Shown in pieces: positions 36,664-44,495 of a stretch of 64,000 bases of DNA. Source of the DNA: Streptomyces marianii (GTDB lineage Bacteria; Actinomycetota; Actinomycetes; Streptomycetales; Streptomycetaceae). The DNA lies in NCBI RefSeq assembly GCF_005795905.1, contig NZ_VAWE01000001.1:806001-870000 (forward strand). The letters are read 5' to 3'. The notes beneath the pieces are model-generated. The model was given only the letters and a program-made list of their open reading frames with translations, searched no databases and was not told where the DNA came from. The translations under genes and the position numbers were made by a program. Every line of letters starts with the position of its first letter. Position 1 is the stretch's first letter.

Positions 36664-38113
36664 GGACCATCGTCGTCGCCGGCAACGGCCCGGCCGCCCA
36701 CCGTCTCGCCCGGCAGCTGCGCCGGCGCGGCCACCGCGGTGCCCTGACCCTGGTAGGCGCGGAGCCGGTACCGGCCTACAACCGTGCGCTGCTCGGCTCG
36801 GTCCTCGACGGGGCCCTGCGGCCGCGGCAGCTGGCGCTGCCGGCGCTGCCGGACGACGTGCGGGTGGTGACGGGCACCCGGATCACCTCGGTCGACCGCG
36901 CCCACCGGGTGGCGCACACCGACGACGGCTGCCGCCTCCCCTACGACACCCTGGTGCTGGCCACCGGTGCCCGCCCCCGCATCCCGGAGGTGCCCGGAGT
37001 GCGCACCGCGTCCGGTGCCCTGTCCGAAGGGGTGCGCACGGTCCGCACCGCGGCCGACTGCGGTCCCGCCGTGGAAGGTCCCGTGGTGGTGCTGGGGGCG
37101 GGGTGCTCGGCGTCGAGACGGCCCTGGCGCTGCGCCGTGCCGGCCATGAGACGGCTCTGGTGCATCCGTCCGCACATCCCCTGGACGACCGTCTCGACGC
37201 CACGGCCGGCGCCATGCTCACCGAGCGGCTGGCCTCTCGTGGTGTCCTCGTCCACCTGGGCCGCAGCGCTGTCCAGTACCTCCCCGGCAAGCTGCTGCTC
37301 GACGACGGGCAGATCGTCGGGGCGTCGACCCTGCTGCTGTGCACCGGCACCACCCCCGACACGGAACTGGCCGCGTCCTGCGGGCTGACGGTCCGCGGGG
37401 GCGTCCTGGTGGACGGGCTGCTGCGGACCGACGACCCGTTCGTCCACGCGATCGGCGACTGCGTGTCCTTCCCCGGAGCGCCGCACGGCTCCCTCACACA
37501 CGCCTGGGAGCAGGCGGACGCCCTGGCCCGGATCCTCACCGAGGGCCCGTCCGCCCCCTACCGCCCCGGCGGACGGTCGCTGCGTCTGCGCGGCCCCGGC
37601 ACGGACGTCCTGGTTCTCGGCGGCCCCGAGGGCGACGCGGACGGGACAGTGCCCTTCGACGAGACGGTGTCCTTCGTCGACCGGGCGGGCGGCCGCTACG
37701 CCCGGCTGGTCCTGCGCGGCGGCCGGGTCGGCCATGCGGTGCTGCTGGGCCTCTCCCCCGCCGTCGCCGCCGTGAGCCAGCTCTACGACCGGGACGCTCC
37801 GCTGCCGCCCGACCGGTTGGCGCTGCTGCTCGGCAGGGACGACGAGTACGCCGGCGGCGCCGAGCCGCCGGACCACCTGGTGGTCTGCCACTGCAACAAC
37901 GTCACCAGGAAGGACCTCACCGACGCGTTTCACCAGGGGGCGCACGACGTCACGGCGCTCGCCGGCGCCACCCGCGCGACCACGGGCTGCGGAAGCTGCG
38001 CCCCGGTGGTCCGATCGCTGTGCGCGACCCTCGGCAGGCGCGCCGACGACCGGAGCCGCGCCGCCGACGACAGCCGCACGGACGCCAAGAGACAAGGGAG
38101 CACACCCCCATGA
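36660..38113 (+). pseudogene. FAD-dependent oxidoreductase with BFD-like [2Fe-2S] domain, frameshifted
   Basis: The 5' frame (GTG 36660) encodes RTIVVAGNGPAAHRLARQLR and YDTLVLATGARPRIPEVPG up to VVVLGAG. Near 37100-37103 coding continues in the -1 frame as VLGVETALALRRAGHETALV. The joined product of about 484 aa ends in a BFD domain with CHCNN and TTGCGSCAP (Cys-x-Cys...Cys-x2-Cys). One extra G in the run GGGGGCGGGG would restore the NAD-binding motif, so this is either a real 1-bp deletion or a consensus error. It probably passes electrons from NAD(P)H to the nitrate reductase. Both ends overlap neighbours by 4 bp. Confidence 0.82.
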
Positions 38114-39324
38114 CCCGCACGCTCGTCGTCGTCGGTCACGGAATGGCCGGGCATCGACTCGCCGAGGAGATGCTGAAGGACCCCGCGCAGGAACGCTGGC
38201 GGATCGTGGTGCTCGGCGAGGAGCCGCGGCCTGCGTACGACCGGGTCGCGCTCTCCTCGCTGCTGGGCGGGCGCACCGCTGACCAGCTCGGTCTGGCGGC
38301 ACCTGGGTTTCTCGGTGACCCGCGGCTCGAGCTGCGACTGGGCACGCCCGTGACCGGTGCCGACCGGCGGGCGCGCACCGTCAGCTGTGCGGACGGGTCC
38401 CGGGTCGGATACGACGCGCTGGTCCTGGCCACCGGTTCTCGGCCGTTCGTGCCGCCGGTGCCGGGACACGACCTGCCCGGGTGCTTCGTCTACCGGACGG
38501 TGGAGGATGTCGAGGCCATCCGCGCCGCGGCCGTCCCCGGCCGTCCCGCCGTGGTGGTCGGCGGCGGTCTGCTCGGTCTGGAGGCCGTGGGCGGCCTTCG
38601 GCGGCTCGGGATGCGGACCCATGTCGTGGAACTGGCGCCCTGGCTGATGTCCCAGCAGATCGACGCCGGCGGCGGCCGGGTCCTCGCCCGGCTGATCGGG
38701 CGACTCGGGGTACGGGTGCACTGCGGCCGGACCCTGCGCACGGTCGAACCGGGGCCGGACGGGCGGGTGCGCGGGGTGGCCCTCGACGACGGCACCGCAC
38801 TGGACACCCCGCTCGTGGTCTTCTCGGCCGGTGTCCGGCCCCGGGACGACCTCGCCGCCCCCCTCGGTCTCGCACGGGGCGAGCGTGGCGGCTTCCTGGT
38901 GGACGAGCACTGCCGCACCGCGGACGAGCGCGTCTGGGCGATCGGAGAGTGCGCCGCGGTGGCCGGGCGCTGCGTCGGCCTGGCCGCCCCCGGCTACCGG
39001 ATGGCCGAGAGCGTCGCACGCCGGCTGCTCCACGGCGCTGGCCCCGCCCTCACCGGCGCCGACACCTCGGCCAGGCTGAAACTCCTGGGCGTGGACGTCG
39101 CCGGGTTCGGTGACGCCCATGCCCGTTCCGAGGGGGCGCTGGAGTTCATCCGGGACGACCACGGCGCGGGCAGCTACGCCAAGGTGGTCCTCGCAGCGGA
39201 CGGCCGGACCCTGCTCGGCGGTGTCCTCGCGGGAGACGCCCGCGCCTACCCGGCGCTACGGGCCCTGCTCGGCCGGGAACTTCCGATGGCACCGGAGCGG
39301 TTGCTCACCGAGGCGCAGCGCTGA
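38110..39324 (+). CDS. NirB/NasB-like FAD-dependent NAD(P)H oxidoreductase, 404 aa
   Basis: Two dinucleotide folds are evident: RTLVVVGHGMAGHRLAEEML (FAD) and PAVVVGGGLLGLEAVGGLRR (NAD(P)H). They are joined by YDALVLATGSRPFVPPVPG and followed by VWAIGECAAVAGRCVGLAAP. This is the flavoprotein half of NADH nitrite reductase (NirB), but the [2Fe-2S] and sirohaem-binding parts are absent, so it can transfer electrons but not reduce nitrite. It starts at ATG 38110 overlapping the preceding stop, and is probably the second electron donor for the nitrate reductase. Confidence 0.85.
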   Translation: MTRTLVVVGHGMAGHRLAEEMLKDPAQERWRIVVLGEEPRPAYDRVALSSLLGGRTADQLGLAAPGFLGDPRLELRLGTPVTGADRRARTVSCADGSRVGYDALVLATGSRPFVPPVPGHDLPGCFVYRTVEDVEAIRAAAVPGRPAVVVGGGLLGLEAVGGLRRLGMRTHVVELAPWLMSQQIDAGGGRVLARLIGRLGVRVHCGRTLRTVEPGPDGRVRGVALDDGTALDTPLVVFSAGVRPRDDLAAPLGLARGERGGFLVDEHCRTADERVWAIGECAAVAGRCVGLAAPGYRMAESVARRLLHGAGPALTGADTSARLKLLGVDVAGFGDAHARSEGALEFIRDDHGAGSYAKVVLAADGRTLLGGVLAGDARAYPALRALLGRELPMAPERLLTEAQR

Positions 39325-39360
39325 CCCGGGACACGCCGAACGGCACGACCGGTACGGGGA

Positions 39361-39400
39361 GCCTGCCGGGCGCCCGGGAGGGAAGGGGCGCCCGGCAGGC
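39361..39400. terminator. Bidirectional terminator between convergent arms
   Basis: GCCTGCCGGGCGCC (39361-39374) pairs perfectly with 39387-39400 around a 12-nt loop. It lies between the convergent ends at 39324 and 39464 and probably stops both transcripts. Confidence 0.85.
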
Positions 39401-39463
39401 TGGTCGGGTCCACGCGTCCGGGGGGGACGGACAGGGAGGGCGGACCCGCGTTCTCGAGGCGTG

Positions 39464-40060
39464 TCAGCCGTCGTAGGGACGGCGCGCCTTGGCCTCCTTG
39501 GTGGCCGTCGCCCACCAGCTGAGCTTGTCCCACAGCACCTTCGCCGCCGCCTCGGCGTCGGTCGGGTCGATCAGCGCGCCGTTCTCGTCGAACTGCCCCC
39601 ACGGGCCGTGGAAGCTGACGGCGTCGCGCACCGGGACCGCGTGCAGCTCGGTGAAGATGTGCTTGAGCTGCTGGACCGCGCGCAGACCGCCGGCCAGGCC
39701 GCCGTAGCCGACGAAACCGACCGGCTTCGCGTGCCACTCCATCTGCGTCCAGTCCGCGGCCACCTTCAGCGATGCCGGGAAGCTGTGGTTGTACTCCGGG
39801 GTCACGATGACGAAGCCGTCGGCCTCGGCGAGCCGCGCTGAGAACGCGCGGTGCATCTCGGCGACCTCGGGGGTCGGTTCGTCGGTGAGGGCGGTCGGCA
39901 GCGGGAAGTCCGCCAGGTCGATCAGGTCGGTCTCGACGTCATCGCGCTGGGCGGCGGTACTGATGAACCAGTTGGCGATCGTCGGGCCGAAGCGCCCTTT
40001 TCGGACGCTCGCCAGGATCACGGCCACACGGATACGCTCGCTCGACATTCCAGTCCCCAT
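39464..40060 (-). CDS. NAD(P)H-dependent FMN reductase, 198 aa
   Basis: This is a flavodoxin-fold NADPH:FMN reductase. The FMN phosphate loop is AVILASVRKGRFGPTIANWF, followed by DGFVIVTPEYNHSFPASLKV and PVGFVGYGGLAGGLRAVQQL, all hallmarks of the family. It may supply reduced flavin to the hydroxylase or act directly as an azo, diazonium or quinone reductase. ATG 40060 has GGAG upstream; an internal ATG at 40048 is a weaker option. It is the last gene of the leftward arm. Confidence 0.88.
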   Translation of the reverse strand: MGTGMSSERIRVAVILASVRKGRFGPTIANWFISTAAQRDDVETDLIDLADFPLPTALTDEPTPEVAEMHRAFSARLAEADGFVIVTPEYNHSFPASLKVAADWTQMEWHAKPVGFVGYGGLAGGLRAVQQLKHIFTELHAVPVRDAVSFHGPWGQFDENGALIDPTDAEAAAKVLWDKLSWWATATKEAKARRPYDG

Positions 40061-40086
40061 TCACGGCTCCACAGCGGTTCATTTGC

Positions 40087-40121
40087 TTGACCAACAGTCA
40101 AACAAACCCGCATGCGGGTTT
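40087..40121 (-). promoter_or_regulatory. Candidate operator upstream of the FMN reductase gene
   Basis: TTGAC-CAACA-GTCAA (40087-40101) is a dyad with a 5-bp spacer. It is followed at once by an 18-bp perfect palindrome, AAACCCGCATGCGGGTTT (40104-40121). Both lie 27-61 bp upstream of the start codon at 40060. Confidence 0.5.
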
Positions 40122-40183
40122 TCAATCGCCATCGAAGACTTCGATGAGCCGGCAGGTGGGGACCTGCGGACCACGCGGCGCAG

Positions 40184-40241
40184 GCCCGGCGGAGGCCGGA
40201 TACGCGTCGCACCGCGAGAGCGTATCCGGCCTCCGCCGGGC
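40184..40241 (-). terminator. 22-bp stem-loop terminator after the second CreM-like gene
   Basis: Positions 40184-40205 pair perfectly with 40220-40241 (22 bp), with a 14-nt loop. The hairpin lies about 200 bp past the stop of the 40436-42040 gene in a 375-bp gene-free gap. It separates that gene from the FMN reductase promoter region. Confidence 0.75.
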
Positions 40242-40435
40242 GACCTGTGCCTTCACCGGTGGCCTCCGCCGCCAGTGCTGCGTCAGGCAGGGTTTGCCCG
40301 TCAAGGAGCGGCGTCCGGTGCGGTAAATCGCAAGGCGCCGGATCGACCTCGTAGTGGGCCGACTCGGTTGATCCGGCAACGCCGCGAGTCGCCGCGCCGG
40401 GCGCCGCGACGGGGCGAACGCTGCCTGATGCGGCA

Positions 40436-42040
40436 CTAGCGGGAGGCCTGCGGCTCCTGCACGGCGTCCCGCTCCGCCCTGATGGACTCGGCCAGCAGAC
40501 GGGCCAGTTCGAGCCGCTTGATCTTCGCGGTCGCGGTGCGCGGCAGCTCGGCGAGGGTGCGCTGGAGCGGCTCGGCCAACGGCGGCTGGTCGGCGACGGC
40601 CGCGGCCCAGCGGGCCGGGTCGAGAGGCCTGTCGCCACGGGTGCAGACGACCGGGATGGCCTCCTGGTCCGGACCGGGCACGATGACCAGCTCGGTCAGC
40701 TCCTCCAACCTGTGCAGCACCGCGTCCTCGACCTCGAGCGTGGAGTCGATGCCGGGGATGACGTCGACCTCGCGGTCCAGCAGGTGCAGACAGCCCCACC
40801 TGGTGCGGTACCCGACGTCGCCGCCGCGCCACCACTCGCCGATGACCTGCTTGTCGAAGCGCTCCTGCTCGCCGAAGTACGTCAGCGCACGGCCTGCCGT
40901 GGAGACGTCGATGTAGCCGGGCGACTCCTTGGTCGGCGGCTTCCCGTCCCGGCTCACCAGCCGGTACTTGGTCATGCCGGGCGTCGGATAGCCCTGGCAG
41001 CGGCCGTCGGCCTTCAGGGCGTTCCGGCGGCGGTACGTACGGGCCGCCAGCGGACCGCACTCGCTCTGCCCGTACACCTGCAGGAAGACGGGGTGGTCCC
41101 GGTCGGTCGCGTGCAGGAACTTGTGCATGGTGCTGGGGTGGATCGCGTCGAAGGTGCTGTTGAAGTACTTGACGTTGGAGATGGGCCGGCGGGGGTCGTC
41201 CAGCATCGCCTCCCACTCCAGGAACGAGTTGGGGTGGGTCTCCAAAACGCCTGGCCGGTGCTTGACGAGGACATCGGCCACATGCGCCGGAGAGGCGTCG
41301 TTCATGAACACCATGGGCATGCCGCGCAATTGCAGGACAGCCAGCCCGAGATACATGCGCGAGTGCACGTAGGACACGTGCATGGCGACGGTCTCGCGCT
41401 TGCGGATCATCCGGACGACCTTGTTCTGCCAGTTGCCGCGGGCGCCGAGCGAACGCGCCGAATGGACCACCAGCTTCGGGATGCCGGTGGTGCCGGAGGT
41501 GTGCGTCATCAGTGCCGGCTGGTCCGGGGCGAGCAACACCGGCTGACGCTCCGGCGCCCCGGCGAAGTCGGCGAGCGGGACGGCGCCGGGGTACGACCCC
41601 ACCGCCGTGAGGACCCGCGTCGTCAGCTCCGCGAGTGGCGAGCCGGCCAGCTCACCGGACAGCTTGGCCTCGTCGGTGAGGAGCGTGGAGCCCTGGAGCC
41701 GCTGCAGGAGCTTGTCGATGGTGGGGCCGTCCAGATGAGGCGAGAGCATCACCGGCACCGCGCCGATCCGGGCGACGGCGCAGGCGAGGACGGTGATGTC
41801 GAAGTTGGAGGTCTTGTAGATGGCGACATGCTCGCTGGGCCGCACCCCGGCGGCCCAGAGCCGGTTGGCGGTCTCCGCGACATGGCCGGCGAACTCCCTG
41901 ACGGTCAGCTTGCGGCCGGCCTCGGGGAAGGCCTCCATGTCGTGGTCAAGAGTGATCGGGGTGTTGCCGTGCTTCACGGCGGCACGGTCGGACATCACCC
42001 CGAGGTACAGGAACTTCTTGCTCTGCGGAACCTTGAACAT
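40436..42040 (-). CDS. Second CreM-like AMP-binding ligase, 534 aa
   Basis: It is a paralogue of the 27889-29454 enzyme along its whole length. Shared landmarks are THTSGTTGIPKLVVHSARSL (A3), NVKYFNSTFDAIHPSTMHKF, VYGQSECGPLAARTYRRRNA (A5), WRGGDVGYRTRWGCLHLLDR and the catalytic-Lys region ATAKIKRLELARLL. ATG 42040 (MFKVPQSKKFLYLGV) follows GGGGAAG; the longer reading is not supported. One of the two ligases may diazotise while the other activates a carboxylate or a second amine. It is preceded by a copy of the shared regulatory motif. Confidence 0.8.
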   Translation of the reverse strand: MFKVPQSKKFLYLGVMSDRAAVKHGNTPITLDHDMEAFPEAGRKLTVREFAGHVAETANRLWAAGVRPSEHVAIYKTSNFDITVLACAVARIGAVPVMLSPHLDGPTIDKLLQRLQGSTLLTDEAKLSGELAGSPLAELTTRVLTAVGSYPGAVPLADFAGAPERQPVLLAPDQPALMTHTSGTTGIPKLVVHSARSLGARGNWQNKVVRMIRKRETVAMHVSYVHSRMYLGLAVLQLRGMPMVFMNDASPAHVADVLVKHRPGVLETHPNSFLEWEAMLDDPRRPISNVKYFNSTFDAIHPSTMHKFLHATDRDHPVFLQVYGQSECGPLAARTYRRRNALKADGRCQGYPTPGMTKYRLVSRDGKPPTKESPGYIDVSTAGRALTYFGEQERFDKQVIGEWWRGGDVGYRTRWGCLHLLDREVDVIPGIDSTLEVEDAVLHRLEELTELVIVPGPDQEAIPVVCTRGDRPLDPARWAAAVADQPPLAEPLQRTLAELPRTATAKIKRLELARLLAESIRAERDAVQEPQASR

Positions 42041-42138
42041 CAGGATTTCTTCCCCATCTTGAAGTCGACTCGCGAACTCAGGCATCGCTCCCTATTAAAT
42101 TGCCACGGCGCGCAGGCACGAAGAAGTCGTGACCCGGT

Positions 42139-42150
42139 AATGCGTCAGCT
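42139..42150 (-). promoter_or_regulatory. Shared cluster motif upstream of the second CreM-like gene
   Basis: On the minus strand it reads AGCTGACGCATT, about 100 bp upstream of the start at 42040. It matches the ACTTGACGGATT consensus seen upstream of other cluster genes with two differences. Confidence 0.4.
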
Positions 42151-42179
42151 CGGTCCGAACGGCCCAAAGGGCACGCAGC

Positions 42180-42217
42180 GGGAAGGCCGGACCGCCGTGC
42201 CGCGGTCCGGCCTTCCC
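42180..42217 (-). terminator. Terminator of the first WrbA-like gene
   Basis: GGGAAGGCCGGACCGC (42180-42195) pairs perfectly over 16 bp with 42202-42217 around a 6-nt loop, 23 bp past the stop codon at 42240. Confidence 0.85.
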
Positions 42218-42239
42218 GGAATTGCGTGAGGGGGTGCCT

Positions 42240-42887
42240 TCACGCCTTGCGCAGACCCGTTCGCAGGGCCTCGGCCACCTCGAGGGTCCGCACGGTCTGG
42301 TAGCCGACGGCAGCGAGGTTGTCGTCCGTGACGTTCTGCGCCAGGTGACCGGGAATGGCCTGCAGCCCGGAGGTGGCGCTCACGCCGTACGGATTGCCGT
42401 TGCTCGGCGTCAGCAGGATGTCGTCGGTCACGCCGGGCGGCACGATGATCGCGCCCCAGTGGTAGAAGACGTTGCTGAGGGACAGGACGGTGGACTCCTG
42501 GCCGCCGTGCGGGGTACCCGTCGACGTGAACACGGACATCGCCTTGTTCATCAGGCCGCGCCGGGCGTGCAGCTCGAAAGTCTGGTCGATGAAGTGCTTG
42601 AGGGGTCCCGCGAGCAGGCCGTACCGTCCCGGGGTGCCCCAGACGACCGCGTCGGCCCAGTCCAGGTCGTCGATCGTGGCCACCTCGACGTCCCGGCTCG
42701 CGCTGACGTGCTCGGTGTTCGCCTGGGACCATTCCTTGTAGTTGGGCGCGAGCGGCTCATCGGTGATCTCGGCGACCCGGCGAAGGCGCACCTCGGCCCC
42801 GGCCTTGTCGGCCGCCTCCGCCGCGGCGACGGCCATCTTGTGAATATTGCCGGTGGCCGAGTAGTAAACGATGGCGACCTTGGTCAT
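42240..42887 (-). CDS. WrbA-type NAD(P)H:quinone oxidoreductase, 215 aa
   Basis: This flavodoxin-fold enzyme starts KVAIVYYSATGNIHKMAVAA, the FMN phosphate loop. It continues with DLDWADAVVWGTPGRYGLLA, MSVFTSTGTPHGGQESTVLS and YHWGAIIVPPG, all WrbA landmarks. It could reduce quinones or quinone-diazide-type intermediates. ATG 42887 is chosen because AAAGGAG lies upstream. A close paralogue is encoded at 44496-45128. Confidence 0.9.
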   Translation of the reverse strand: MTKVAIVYYSATGNIHKMAVAAAEAADKAGAEVRLRRVAEITDEPLAPNYKEWSQANTEHVSASRDVEVATIDDLDWADAVVWGTPGRYGLLAGPLKHFIDQTFELHARRGLMNKAMSVFTSTGTPHGGQESTVLSLSNVFYHWGAIIVPPGVTDDILLTPSNGNPYGVSATSGLQAIPGHLAQNVTDDNLAAVGYQTVRTLEVAEALRTGLRKA

Positions 42888-43010
42888 GAGCGTACTGCTC
42901 CTTTGCTGGGGTGCTCGCGCCGAAGCCGGCTGCGAACTCAATACTTTCTGGCTACTATATCGACGACATATCCTGTCGTGGATAGCGGCACCCGCCAGGA
43001 GAATGCGAAT

Positions 43011-43022
43011 AATCCGTCAAGT
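43011..43022 (-). promoter_or_regulatory. Shared cluster motif upstream of the first WrbA-like gene
   Basis: On the minus strand it reads ACTTGACGGATT, the best consensus match, about 125 bp upstream of the start at 42887. It begins exactly at the end of the upstream NTF2-like gene. Confidence 0.5.
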
Positions 43023-43399
43023 CAGCCGCGCTCGACACCGGGCGGGTTGTCGATGACATAGCGCCAGAGCCCGTCGGAGCCGCGCCGCGCCACATCGGTG
43101 GCCGTACCCTCGATGTGCACCTGCTCACCGTCCGGCTTGGTGCCGTCGATGACGAAGTCGCCTATCACCAGGGCGATGTCGTCGTAGACGTACGTGTGCC
43201 GGACCGAGATGTCTATGGGGACGCCGAGGCTCAGAAAGCTGCTGGTGGCCTGGCGGCGTCCGTCGCCGGTCACGACGACGCCGGGGGTGAGCACGCGTAC
43301 CGCCTCGGGCTCGAAGAGCCGGTCGATCGCGTCAAGATCTTTGGCGTTGAAGGCTTCCACGAAGACTTCAGGCAGTTGTGCCGGATCGCTGACAGCCAT
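43022..43399 (-). CDS. NTF2-like (SnoaL/SgcJ-type) protein, 125 aa
   Basis: The cone-shaped alpha+beta fold is recognised from PEVFVEAFNAKDLDAIDRLF, EPEAVRVLTPGVVVTGDGRR and the C-terminal sheet RHTYVYDDIALVIGDFVIDG. In natural-product clusters such proteins act as small cyclases, isomerases or ligand binders, but catalytic residues cannot be assigned here. ATG 43399 follows AGGAG at ideal spacing. Confidence 0.8.
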   Translation of the reverse strand: MAVSDPAQLPEVFVEAFNAKDLDAIDRLFEPEAVRVLTPGVVVTGDGRRQATSSFLSLGVPIDISVRHTYVYDDIALVIGDFVIDGTKPDGEQVHIEGTATDVARRGSDGLWRYVIDNPPGVERG

Positions 43400-43507
43400 T
43401 CTCGCTCCTGTGTGAAGAGTTCGGTCGGAGGACGGCAGAGCGCCCGTCCGTCCCCGTCGCTGCGCAGGGCGGGGCCGGAGTAAGGCTTCGCGGTACGTGC
43501 GGTTGCT

Positions 43508-43575
43508 CCGTCGTGCGGTGGGTGGGGTGGTGCGACTGCTCCGTCATGCCGTGGATCGGTGGAGCCGCACGACGG
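43508..43575 (-). terminator. Possible long-range hairpin after the first NAT gene
   Basis: CCGTCGTGCGG (43508-43518) is the inverse of CCGCACGACGG (43565-43575), separated by 46 nt. The repeat begins 13 bp past the NAT stop. Confidence 0.3.
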
Positions 43576-43587
43576 TAGAGCGGGGTG

Positions 43588-44397
43588 TCAGTCGAGTTGG
43601 ACGCCGGTGCTGCCCTCCGGCAGTACCGGCGGCGTGGGCAACCGGTCGAGACGGAAGCCGAAGTACCTCTCGTACGCGGCCAGGACGGCGGCGTCGTCCG
43701 CCAGCACCTGCCGCGTGCGCTCGCCCCGCTCGGTGCGGGTCAGCACGTTGCCCTTCAGCGTGACGCGGCCCTCGATCGTGGGCAGCGAGCAGAAAAGGTC
43801 CTGGCGGAAGGGGGAACCCGGGCAGGTCCGGAACCACCACAGGGTGGGGCCGAAGTCCTCGATCCGGCACGGCCTGGGGTCCACCAGGTACAGCGGCGTT
43901 CCGTCCAGGTCGAGTTGCAGCCCTTCGGCCGTCTCGTGCAGCTCATAGCTGCCGTGCGGATCCTGCTGCGGCCCGGCGAGGCCGATCCGCAGCGGCCGCC
44001 GGCTGTTGCGGCGGAACCCGGCGTCGACGAGCCAGGAGGAGCCGTCGGGCAGGTCGACGCGGAGCACCAGATGGCCCTGGCGCGAGCCGAGGCCGTCGGG
44101 CCGGTGGACCTGCGCGGGCAGGATGCTCACGGTGTACCCCAGGGCTTCGAGGAGGAGCCCGAGTGCCGGATTGATCTCGTAGCAGCCACCGCCACGGCGC
44201 AGGTGCACGATCTTGTCCAGGACCCGTTCGTCCATGACGATGTCGGTGTCCTGGTCGAAGTGGTAGTCCAGGTTCTCGAACGGCACCGAGAGAACGTGGC
44301 GTTCCTGCAGCCGCCGCAGTGCCGCCGAATCGGCCCGCTCGGGGCGCTCGGCCCCGATGCGTTCCAGATAGGCGTCCACCAGGCTCTCGCCGATCAC
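43588..44397 (-). CDS. Arylamine N-acetyltransferase homologue 1, 269 aa
   Basis: The Cys-His-Asp catalytic triad of the NAT family is intact: Cys in RRGGGCYEINPALGLLLEAL (about residue 70), His in GSRQGHLVLRV (about 108) and Asp in SSWLVDAGFRRNS (about 123). The N-terminus has the usual VPFENLDYHFDQDTDI. NATs transfer acyl groups to arylamines, hydrazines or hydroxylamines, and NAT-like amide synthases release chains in ansamycin pathways. An arylamine product such as 3-hydroxyanthranilate would suit it. The GTG start at 44397 lies just downstream of repeated Shine-Dalgarno-like sequence. Confidence 0.9.
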   Translation of the reverse strand: MIGESLVDAYLERIGAERPERADSAALRRLQERHVLSVPFENLDYHFDQDTDIVMDERVLDKIVHLRRGGGCYEINPALGLLLEALGYTVSILPAQVHRPDGLGSRQGHLVLRVDLPDGSSWLVDAGFRRNSRRPLRIGLAGPQQDPHGSYELHETAEGLQLDLDGTPLYLVDPRPCRIEDFGPTLWWFRTCPGSPFRQDLFCSLPTIEGRVTLKGNVLTRTERGERTRQVLADDAAVLAAYERYFGFRLDRLPTPPVLPEGSTGVQLD

Positions 44398-44405
44398 GAC
44401 GCACT

Positions 44406-44477
44406 CACTTCCCTTCCCACTTCCCGTCCCACTTGCCTTCCCACTTGCCTTCCCATTTCCCGTCCCACTTCGCGTCG
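44406..44477 (-). repeat. Six 12-bp tandem repeats forming a Shine-Dalgarno-rich leader
   Basis: Units of the form CACTTCCCTTCC or CACTTCCCGTCC repeat six times with small changes. On the minus strand they read GGAAGGGAAGTG, so several purine-rich ribosome-binding-like stretches lie directly upstream of the NAT start at 44397. Confidence 0.85.
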
Positions 44478-44495
44478 GTCCTGCCGCGACCGGCC

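Noticed and set aside
44406..44477. CRISPR-like repeat array
   Set aside because: The 12-bp units are contiguous with no spacers and there are no cas genes, so it is a simple tandem repeat.
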